Position numbers and translations under genes: made by a program
Notes under the pieces: model-generated
What the model saw: the letters and a program-made list of their open reading frames with translations, nothing else
Database searches by the model: none
Told to the model about the DNA's origin: nothing
From: Candidatus Cloacimonadota bacterium
GTDB taxonomy: Bacteria > Cloacimonadota > Cloacimonadia > Cloacimonadales > TCS61
Reading direction: 5' to 3'
Length of the DNA stretch: 8,032 bases
NCBI GenBank assembly: GCA_023133395.1
Contig: JAGLWO010000367.1
Location: forward strand, 1 to 8,032
Part shown: piece by piece, positions 1 through 7,500 of the stretch
How positions within the stretch are numbered: the stretch's first letter is position 1
Layout: each line of letters begins with the position of its first letter

Positions 1-8
1 TATTAAAA

Positions 9-2954
9 TTATTTTATTAAAAGCATTTTCTTTGTTGAGGAACATTTACCTGTTTTCAATTTGTAGAAATATATTCCTGATGAAACGGGCAGGTTTTTTT
101 CATCTGTTCCGTCCCAAATCACAGAATGCTGACCTGCTTCCATATTTTGATTTATAAGAAATTTAACCTTTTGCCCTTTCAAATTATAGATAATTAATTC
201 AGTGTTTTTCTCGGTGTTCTCGGTGGTGAATTTTATTGTCGTTGTTGGGTTGAATGGATTGGGATAATTCATTAGCGAATATCTTTCTGATGAGACCTCG
301 ATATTATCTACATCTGTAGGTTCTCCAAAATCCTGAAGAACTAAATTAACAATCTGTGAAGCAGCACTCTGCTCAATAAAATATAATGGGAAGCCCAAAA
401 CATACACTTTGTATTCTCCAATATATCTTTGAGCACAAACTTCGTTTTCCCAGTCCGGATCATTAGTTGCAGAATCAAAAAGATAGATCGGTTCTGCTTC
501 TTCAATAGGTTCAAACTTATTAACATACGGAAGACAATCTTCCCAGATAGGTAAAGGTACTTTATCAATATCAACCGATACATCAGGGAATCCTAATTCT
601 CCAAAAGCACCGGCGAAATCAGGATTATCATTTGTATCAGGATTATTAAAATACAAGTAGTACAGATAAAAATTTTCAGAAATACTGAAAAGCATTTTCC
701 AGGAAGAGATCAAAAGGTTTCCACCAGCCAGCAGATAGCTTTTAACATTATAAAGTTCGTTATTCACAGGAAGATTCACAATATCATCTGTATGCCAGAT
801 TATTGATGAGTATTTGGCTATTTCTTCGAGTAGAGGTGCACCGGATTGGTTTATATCCCAGGTTGAATAATTATAATTCGATAATATCTCATCATAGAAA
901 GCATCAACTTCTTCATCTGTTGGGAAAGGTGAAGCTGTTGGAGAATTCAAGGTTCCATCAACAAGCAGGATTCCCTGATCAAAAGTAAAATCCACAGGAA
1001 TGATGGATATTTCATTGGAGAACTTACTGATATAATTTCCATCGCTATCAAATACAACTGCGATCTTATAAAAATACTCCACACCTGGTTCAACATCCTC
1101 ATCAAAATAGAAAGTACCGGAAATCGGAAAGGAATTTAATTGAATATATTCTCCTCCAGTCTCTTTACGATAAATATTAAATCCTTCTATAGCCGGATCA
1201 AAGAATTCTTCCCACACAATTACAGCTGCACCATCCCGATTTACTTCAACTTGTTCCAATACCGGAACCAGTTCCAAATAACCATAATCGAGCACCCAAT
1301 TCTGTGGATCAAATATAAGTGAATCAAGTTCTCCCTCCATAAAAGAAGTATAGTAATTAAAACCATCTTCTGCCCAGAATCTATCTGCATTACCGTTCAA
1401 AATATAGGGAACATACATGGAAAATGGGTCACCCTGACTTCCTTCTGAGAATAGAGTTGTCTTTAACGAATCATATACTTCAGATGTATAAGTTGTGAAC
1501 TTATAGAGAGGTCTTCCATAGTTATAGAACCACTCATCAAAGAACCAATCCATATCATTTCCACTTACAGTTTCAGCAGAGTTTTTCAAGTCTTCAGTGA
1601 GAACATTTCCATACAGAAATTCCGGGTCCTGCATATAATCGTGCATTAATTGGAAGAATAATTCATCTCCAAGAACACCACGCAACATATGAAGTGTCCA
1701 GGAACCTTTGGCATAAACCACCCAGTTAAATATATGACTTGCAGTACCATTTTCATCACGGTATAAACACTCATCAAGTAAAGAACCACCATCCTCGTTT
1801 AACATATACTCATGAAGAGCTTCTTCACCATATAGATGTTCTGCCCAGAGAGCTTCACTATAGGAAGCAAATCCTTCTTTAAGCCAGACGTGACTCCAGG
1901 AGCCGATACTCAGGCAGTCTCCAGCCCACTGATGAGAAAGTTCATGAGCTACAGTGTATTCAGCATCAGGATCACCAATATATCCAGAGTCAAATGAAGT
2001 GCAGGTCTGATGTTCCATTGCCAGAGCACCCAGATTTGTGCAAGTGGCATGTCCGTATTTTTCAGTTAAGAACGGATAAGGACCATAAACATCGGAATAA
2101 AAGGTAAGCATATCTTCACACAATCCATATAATGAAACACTAGCAATATATTGCTCAGGATAGACATAATTATCCACTATCATCTGGGTCCCTTCATATT
2201 CCCACAGGAAAGAATACATCTGATAGTTGGTTATTGCAAATGAGGTGAGGTATGTACAAACCGGGTAAGATTCGTGCCATTTACTGGTACTGGTACCATT
2301 ACCGTTATTCACAACTTCTTGCAGAACTCCATTGGAAGCACAAATATACTGGGAAGGATAGGTAATCCAGATATCGAGTGAATCAGGTTTATCAGCAGGT
2401 GTATCTTTACAGGGCCACCACTTGCGTGCACCACGTGGTGAGACCATTGTAAATACTATCGGAACTCCATTATGCTCCTGGAATTTCATGCCATCATTCA
2501 GCCGGTTCTGCGGATAACCATAATATTGAATAGAAAGCTCGATCTCATCTCCTGATTGAAACGAACTTCCCAGCTCTATTGCAATTATATCTTCATCATG
2601 AATAAAATTTAAAGACTGTCCGTTCATCTGTATATTATCCACTGTAAGGTCGTTCGTGAAATGAAGACTAATCTCGGATACATTATTCTCAACAATTTCA
2701 AGAAAGCTCTCAATAATTGCTTCAACATATTCAATATCAAAATCAATACTGATATCGATGAAATAATATTTTACATTGTAGTTATACATTTCGCGGGTAT
2801 CTTCTCTCATATGATCCATCCACCTGGAATAGAGTTGAGCCTTTTGTTCAGCAGCTTGCTTTCTTTTTTCTACTATTCTTTTGAAATCAGGTAGATTTGC
2901 AAATATGGGAACTGTTAAAATAAATATAATAAAAGTCAGGATCGCCTTTTTCAT
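9..2954 (-). CDS. Secreted M1-family zinc aminopeptidase with C-terminal sorting domain
   Basis: This is a complete 981-residue protein. An ATG at 2954 is preceded by GGAGG four bases upstream. Residues 1-19 form a signal peptide (basic start, hydrophobic core, IFA before the likely cut). Residues about 55-530 are the M1 metallopeptidase part. RKWWPC (177-182) is typical of the family. AMEH (312-315) stands in for the GAMEN exopeptidase motif, with Glu314 expected to bind the substrate amino group. HELSH (337-341) followed exactly 18 residues later by Glu360 is the HExxH-x18-E zinc site, and Tyr414 in VYAKGS is the likely catalytic tyrosine. Residues about 564-655 resemble fibronectin type III. 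Residues about 656-885 look like the Rossmann or amidotransferase-like domain seen in secreted FCB proteins (weak call). Residues about 889-981 are a sorting or FlgD-like domain with NYPNPFNP from Asn896, ending in KMLLIK. By family knowledge it removes N-terminal residues from peptides; surface location is inferred. All key residues are present. Exact substrate is unknown. Confidence 0.93.
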   Translation of the reverse strand: MKKAILTFIIFILTVPIFANLPDFKRIVEKRKQAAEQKAQLYSRWMDHMREDTREMYNYNVKYYFIDISIDFDIEYVEAIIESFLEIVENNVSEISLHFTNDLTVDNIQMNGQSLNFIHDEDIIAIELGSSFQSGDEIELSIQYYGYPQNRLNDGMKFQEHNGVPIVFTMVSPRGARKWWPCKDTPADKPDSLDIWITYPSQYICASNGVLQEVVNNGNGTSTSKWHESYPVCTYLTSFAITNYQMYSFLWEYEGTQMIVDNYVYPEQYIASVSLYGLCEDMLTFYSDVYGPYPFLTEKYGHATCTNLGALAMEHQTCTSFDSGYIGDPDAEYTVAHELSHQWAGDCLSIGSWSHVWLKEGFASYSEALWAEHLYGEEALHEYMLNEDGGSLLDECLYRDENGTASHIFNWVVYAKGSWTLHMLRGVLGDELFFQLMHDYMQDPEFLYGNVLTEDLKNSAETVSGNDMDWFFDEWFYNYGRPLYKFTTYTSEVYDSLKTTLFSEGSQGDPFSMYVPYILNGNADRFWAEDGFNYYTSFMEGELDSLIFDPQNWVLDYGYLELVPVLEQVEVNRDGAAVIVWEEFFDPAIEGFNIYRKETGGEYIQLNSFPISGTFYFDEDVEPGVEYFYKIAVVFDSDGNYISKFSNEISIIPVDFTFDQGILLVDGTLNSPTASPFPTDEEVDAFYDEILSNYNYSTWDINQSGAPLLEEIAKYSSIIWHTDDIVNLPVNNELYNVKSYLLAGGNLLISSWKMLFSISENFYLYYLYFNNPDTNDNPDFAGAFGELGFPDVSVDIDKVPLPIWEDCLPYVNKFEPIEEAEPIYLFDSATNDPDWENEVCAQRYIGEYKVYVLGFPLYFIEQSAASQIVNLVLQDFGEPTDVDNIEVSSERYSLMNYPNPFNPTTTIKFTTENTEKNTELIIYNLKGQKVKFLINQNMEAGQHSVIWDGTDEKNLPVSSGIYFYKLKTGKCSSTKKMLLIK

Positions 2955-2982
2955 TAATCCTCCAGTCGAACTCGAACAATGT

Positions 2983-3013
2983 CAAATTAAGAAAAAGCTG
3001 AAATATTTTGCAA
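2983..3013 (-). promoter_or_regulatory. Candidate Bacteroidota-type promoter for the aminopeptidase gene
   Basis: Read on the minus strand, TTG (3013-3011) is followed after 20 bases by TTAATTTG (2990-2983). The known Bacteroidota sigma-ABfA pattern is TTTG, 19-21 bases, then TAnnTTTG, so the downstream box matches at seven of eight positions and the spacing fits. Transcription would begin a few bases further on, leaving a short leader that contains the GGAGG ribosome site. A perfect TTGACA (2984-2979) lies nearby, but a matching -10 box would fall on the ribosome site, so it is unlikely to be used. The host's promoter type is inferred, and AT-rich DNA gives chance matches. Confidence 0.3.
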
Positions 3014-3025
3014 TAACAATTTATT

Positions 3026-3040
3026 AAACTTCCGAAGTTT
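3026..3040. repeat. 15-base palindrome upstream of the aminopeptidase gene
   Basis: AAACTTC and GAAGTTT flank a single C, making a perfect 7+1+7 palindrome. It sits just upstream of the candidate promoter, where a regulator could bind. It also resembles the palindromic arms at 3653-3667 and 3693-3707, with 12 of 15 positions shared with the first of these and one paired change (A:T to C:G) that keeps the pairing. It may therefore be a copy of a dispersed palindrome rather than a dedicated operator. Confidence 0.45.
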
Positions 3041-3442
3041 TATGATTATCATTTTGTCGAAATAATTCAACCAATGGTGTGATGTAGTTGTGCATGATAT
3101 TTTCCTTTTCTTACTTCTTGATAAATTCTTACCTTGAAAACTAATCAATATTTTGCAAGAAATCTATTTGGCTGAACACAGAAAAGCCGTTAAAAAGTAG
3201 TTGCAAAGAGATTCTTTATAATATTAATTTTATTTATCGTAGACGAATAGAAAATTATTATTTGAAGTGCATTCTTTTTCTTAAACCGGCATAACATAAA
3301 TTACGTTAAGAAATTGGTAATAAGCAAGCGTTAAGAAAAATCTTCTGTATGAGTTGTTTTCTAATTTCTTTCATAGAATCTACATAGAAAAAACGAGTTA
3401 AGATTTTCTAGTGGTGTTTGCCAATTTTAGTAATTTATATTC

Positions 3443-3505
3443 GCCGGGAGCTTCTTGTCCGCCATAGCTTTAGCAGAGGAGGATTCTTTAAGAAGCCTGT
3501 CCGGC
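3443..3505. repeat. Imperfect long inverted repeat in a GC-richer island
   Basis: GCCGG (3443-3447) and GCTTCTT (3450-3456) are matched by AAGAAGC (3490-3496) and CCGGC (3501-3505), giving a stem of 7 plus 5 pairs with an asymmetric internal loop around a roughly 33-base apical region. The island differs in composition from the AT-rich DNA to its left. The plus strand carries an AGAGGAGG stretch (3474-3481) with no start codon after it, so a gene is not supported. It could be a dispersed repeat or a structured RNA. Confidence 0.35.
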
Positions 3506-3513
3506 TCTGACGG

Positions 3514-3539
3514 ATTTCTTTTGTCGGTACAAAAGAAAT
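3514..3539. repeat. Perfect 11-base-pair hairpin with four-base loop
   Basis: ATTTCTTTTGT (3514-3524) pairs without mismatch with ACAAAAGAAAT (3529-3539) around the loop CGGT. It directly follows the GC-richer fold at 3443-3505, so the two may be one element. It is not a classic terminator on either strand, because the stem is almost all A:T and no T-run follows it. Confidence 0.5.
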
Positions 3540-3610
3540 GAAAATCAATACTTGCCAACATCTGAGTGAAAAATCTTCTTGCTATTCTTAAAAAAAACTA
3601 GGCATTAAAG

Positions 3611-3627
3611 CTCACCATCCTGGTGAG
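3611..3627 (-). terminator. Possible terminator hairpin downstream of the S74/FN3 gene pair
   Basis: CTCACCA (3611-3617) and TGGTGAG (3621-3627) form a perfect seven-pair stem with a three-base loop. On the minus strand a run of eight T (3597-3590) follows, but only after a 13-base gap, so the arrangement is not canonical. It lies about 90 bases past the stop codon of the fibronectin-domain gene, a sensible place to end that transcript. Confidence 0.3.
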
Positions 3628-3652
3628 TAATGACCAAGACCAAGATGAGTTC

Positions 3653-3706
3653 AACCTTGCGAAGGTTTCTTTTATAGATCATTATTCTTTTAAACCTTCG
3701 CAAGGT
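3653..3706. repeat. 15-base-pair inverted repeat made of two palindromic arms
   Basis: The arm at 3654-3668 is the exact reverse complement of the arm at 3692-3706, with a 23-base spacer. Each arm is itself near-palindromic (AACCTT, three bases, AAGGTT), so the RNA can form either one long stem or two short hairpins. It begins 11 bases past the stop of the fibronectin-domain gene on the minus strand, where it could slow 3' decay or help termination. No T-run follows it directly. Confidence 0.6.
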
Positions 3707-3717
3707 ATCTATCCAAA

Positions 3718-4185
3718 TCACTTCACAGCAGTTACATAATAAAACTTCTTATCGCTCGAAAGTGGAGAACTCCAGCTTGTACCGTTAAAATTCCCGGAAG
3801 TATCTTCTGTAAAATTATCATACGGATCATTTGAAGAATATACTTTATACGATGTTGCTCCGCTAACCGCACTCCAGGATATATTTACCATATCGTTTAC
3901 AACTGTTATCGTTACGTTTTCGGGTGGTAAGATCTCACCAATAATTGGACCCAGGTAATAGCCGGGGTAATTATTGTAATTCGCGCTTGTCATTTCTTCC
4001 CCAGAAAGTCCACCCACAGTGTTCAATTCTGCAATGTAATTGGTGGAAGCAGGTTCGCTACTGCCTGCCAGGTTACCATTGAACAACCCGTAATCCAGAA
4101 GCTTGTAATTAGTACTGGCAGCCTGCTGGGCACAAAGTAATAGCGGTAGGATGAACAGTAATAAGATCAGTATTATTATTTTCAT
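3718..4185 (-). CDS. Small secreted protein with SxNY repeats and a fibronectin type III-like domain
   Basis: This is a complete 155-residue protein. The ATG at 4185 follows an AGAGGG ribosome site about five bases upstream and begins a strong signal peptide: residues 1-18 are almost all Ile, Leu, Phe and Pro, ending LLLCAQ. The Cys at 18 follows Leu, a poor lipobox, so ordinary signal peptidase cleavage near LCA/QQ is more likely than lipid anchoring. Three related motifs follow in residues about 24-80: ASTNY, ASTNY and TSANY, each with Gly and Leu-rich residues after it, ending in YYLGP. Residues about 88-155 resemble fibronectin type III (ENVTITV, NISW, SYKVY, FYYVTAVK), with the last strand at the stop. 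The gene starts 28 bases after the S74 gene ends and is probably co-transcribed. There is no sorting domain and no catalytic motif. Function is not known; a surface-associated or binding role is inferred. Confidence 0.85.
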   Translation of the reverse strand: MKIIILILLLFILPLLLCAQQAASTNYKLLDYGLFNGNLAGSSEPASTNYIAELNTVGGLSGEEMTSANYNNYPGYYLGPIIGEILPPENVTITVVNDMVNISWSAVSGATSYKVYSSNDPYDNFTEDTSGNFNGTSWSSPLSSDKKFYYVTAVK

Positions 4186-4213
4186 AATTTCCCTCTTATT
4201 AAATTTATTCGAA

Positions 4214-4576
4214 CTATTTCAATTCCGCAATTTGTTGTTTCAGTTCTTCTATCTGCTGTTGCTGTTCTTTCATGGCTTCGATCAGAACCGGAATAAGACC
4301 GATATAATTTATTCCTTTATATTCGATCGTTTCTACATTCTTTTCTGCTCCTTCGATGCCCTCATTTTTATCGTAAGCATGAACATTGTTCACTACCAGT
4401 TCAGGAAGTATTTCTTCCAGTTCCTGGGCTATCAAACCGATCTGTTCACCTTCCGGTAGTACTAATTGTTTTTCTTCTTCCATTTGTTTGAAATTAAAGG
4501 TATGCACATTCATTAGCTTTATTTTGGAAAGAGCATTTTTAAATGGCTGCACGTTTTCTTTGAAGCGCTCATCGGA
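4214..4576 (-). other. Peptidase S74 / intramolecular chaperone auto-processing domain
   Basis: These are the last 120 residues of the large protein. The domain opens with SDERFKENV, where Ser1153 and Lys1158 (visible numbering) have the five-residue spacing of the Ser-Lys dyad known from phage K1F endosialidase (Ser911, Lys916). QIGLIAQELEEILPELV and a later GINYIGLIPVLIEAMKE are the other family hallmarks. The end, from about residue 1246, is a Gln/Glu/Leu-rich coiled coil (EQQQQIEELKQQIAELK). By family knowledge the domain trimerises, guides folding of the fibre and then cuts itself off just before the Ser. Self-cleavage here is predicted from intact residues. Confidence 0.9.
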
Positions 4577-7500
4577 AGGATTGGTGAATGTACCGGTAAC
4601 ATGAACATTACCATTAAAAAACCCGGCATAGTTAGTGCTACCACCACCAGCAGTACCATAAATTCCATAATTTGTACCTGAACCACCATAAACGTAACCA
4701 TATACTCCAACATAGACGTCACTTCCCGTAGGAATTACTTTGCCATAAATACCAAGATAACCCCCTTCAAAATATCCACCACAACCATAACCATCTGCCG
4801 GTATGGATTTACCATAAACAGCTCTGGCATCATAATTACCAGTACCGGTGAACTCAGCATGGATTACGTGTGTATCGTCACTATTATAATTTGAGTTAAA
4901 GTAACCTGCATATAAACCTGTACTATAACCGTAAACACCAGATCCGGTAGTTGCAATATTATAACCGTAAACACCATAACCATCATTTGAATAATTACGT
5001 CCATGAACACCGCAAGTTGATACACCTAATAAACCATAATTACCACTGCTGTTATGAAAACCCGCAACACCGTGACCCGTACCGGTATTTTCACTCTTGA
5101 TAACACTATTTGTGTAAGAAACATTTCCAATGAGATTGAGAGGAACATCCACATTCAAAGTTACATCACCGGAAGTACCACCACCATTTAAGCCTGTACC
5201 GGCAGTTACGGCAGTTATATCTCCTGTTGGGGGATTCACCCAGTTTGTACCAATTCCGGTGCTGGAAAGCACCTGTCCGCTTGTTCCTGCATCATGGTCA
5301 TCGTCGTATAAAATTCCTGCAACTTCAAAGCTGCCATTGATCTTTATATAATTATTATCGAATTCTCCATAGATGAGGGGTGGAAAGCCATCGGAATTTT
5401 CTATATAAAGTTTATTACTTTCTGTTTCATAATATCCAGCCTTATACCCAAGAAAAATATTACCGGATTTACTATGGTATCCCGTTCCTCTACCCGCCTT
5501 GTATCCAATGATCGTATTTTGTGAACCTTCCTGGTTAAAATAATTTGTATTATTTCCTATTCCTACATTATATTCTCCACTTGTATTATGATAAAGTGTA
5601 TAGGAACCAAAAGCAGTGTTGCCGGATCCTGTATTGAAATGAAGTGCTTCATATCCATTTGCAGTATTTCGTATTCCAGATATGTTCGCGAAGAGAGCAC
5701 TATATCCAACTCCAACATTATCGTTATCTGTACCATCGTCGCTCGTACCTGCACCGGAACCAAGAAAAACACTGTTACCACCTGTTTTCCCATCTGTAAG
5801 GTCATCTATTTCTTCTGCACCACCGGCTGCATCAACCCAATCAGTGCCGGAGCCTGTACTGGAAAGCACCTGTCCGCTGGTTCCTGCATCATGGTCATCG
5901 TCATATAGAATTCCTGTTACTTTAAAATCACCATTGATCTCCACGTAATCATTATCGAATTCGCCATAAATAAGGGGAGATGAAGAAATTGAATTTTCAA
6001 TATAAAGTTTATTACTTTCTGTTTCATAGTAACCGGCTCGATAACCGAGAAAAATATTCCCGGATTTATTGTGATCTGCCGTTCCTCTACCTGCACGGTA
6101 TCCTATGATCGTATTTTGGGAACCTTCCTGGTTATAACGATTTGCTTCAGATCCTATTCCTATATTATATTCTCCACTGGTATTACGATTAAGCGAATAG
6201 GAACCAAAAGCTGTGTTAGAGGATCCTGTATTATGAAAAAGTGCACTATTTCCATTTGCAGTGTTGTAGTCTCCTGTACTGTTAGTATAAAGCGCTTGAT
6301 ATCCATTTGCAGTATTGCAAGTGCCGTCATCGTTGGAATAAAGTGATTTATATCCATTTGCAGTATTGTATGTTCCGGATATGTTTGTATGGAGAGCGCT
6401 AATTCCTACACCAACATTATAATTGTCTGTACCACCATCGCTCGTACCTGCACCTGAACCAAGAAAAACACTCGAACCATCGGATTTCCCATCTGTGAGG
6501 TCATTTATCTCTTCTGCGCCTACATTTACATCAACCCAATCCGTGCCTGTAGCTGTACTGGAAAGCACCTGTCCACTTGTTCCCGGTTGATCATCACTAT
6601 CTCTCAATTCACCTGTTGCCTGGAAATCACCATTAATCTTTACAATCTCACTTCCAGCGGTAAAATCACCATAAATAAGTGGATATGAAGATTGTGAGTT
6701 TTCAATATAGAGTTTATTACTCCCGGTTTCATTATAGCCAGCCTCATTTCCAATAAAAATATTAGAAATTCCTGTGTTATTATAACCAGTTCCATATCCT
6801 AAAAATGTGTTATTCATTCCATTTACATTACTACCCCCACTATTTATACCAAGATAAACATTTGCTCTACCTCCTATATTACTAGCACCAGCAGATAAAC
6901 CTATGAATGTATTTGTATAACCCGTTGTATTTGAATAACCTGCACTATTTCCAATGAATGTATTATAATCACCTTCTGTATTGCTTGCACCAGCATAAGG
7001 TCCTATAAAAGTGTTATAATCACCCGTAGTAATAGAACTACCGCTGCCATTTCCAAGGAAGATACTATAAATATCACCCTTGCAATGTAATATATCATTT
7101 CCATCAATTTTATATGCACTACCGGAAGAAATATTTATCTCTCCACCTACATCTAACTGGTAAGAGGGTGTTGTATCATTAATTCCTACATAACCTTCAT
7201 TATTAACGTAAACCACACTATCAGGAGAACCATCGTCTGCATCCAGATGATCTAGGTCAGTTTCATTCACATAATCGGGATCGTGGTTATGGTCGCTGCG
7301 AGATACAGTAGTGGCTGAGCCACTTCCCGCTAAATCTACATTCAAGGTTACATCGCCGGAAGTGCCGCCGCCTGTTAAACCTGTGCCTGCTGTAACTGCG
7401 GTAATATCCCCGGTTCCTCCTGCATCGATCCAGTCTGTGCCGATACCTGTGGTGGAAAGCATCTGTCCACTGATTCCTGCATCACCACTGCTATCGTGTG

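Larger units (their letters stand above)
2955..3717. other. Intergenic region of 763 bases with several inverted repeats, no gene seen
   Basis: No reading frame on either strand has a believable start, ribosome site and length. The stretch is AT-rich from about 2980 to 3440 and turns more GC-rich between 3443 and 3513. It contains a palindrome at 3026-3040, a short direct repeat CGTTAAGAAA at 3304-3313 and 3329-3338, an inverted repeat TAGAAAA/TTTTCTA at 3385-3391 and 3404-3410, a long imperfect fold at 3443-3505, and hairpins at 3514-3539, 3611-3627 and 3653-3706. Its size and structure suggest dispersed noncoding repeats or a decayed element, plus the 3' end of the upstream operon and the promoter of the aminopeptidase gene. 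Confidence 0.7.

Noticed and set aside
3427..3465. Minus-strand 12-residue reading frame starting MADKKLPAN
   Set aside because: It is very short, and the sequence upstream of its ATG is CCTCCTC, the opposite of a ribosome site. It lies within the inverted-repeat island.
3335..3579. 12-base direct repeat GAAAAATCTTCT at 3335-3346 and 3568-3579, as if a target-site duplication around a small insertion
   Set aside because: It is AT-rich and may be chance. The ends inside the repeats show no matching terminal inverted repeats, and no transposase is present.
4151..5948. Open plus-strand frames opposite the S74 gene, for example 4151-4459, 5588-5908 and 5682-5948
   Set aside because: They lie antisense to a clearly real gene, have low-complexity translations caused by the repeats, and lack ribosome sites. 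They are shadows.
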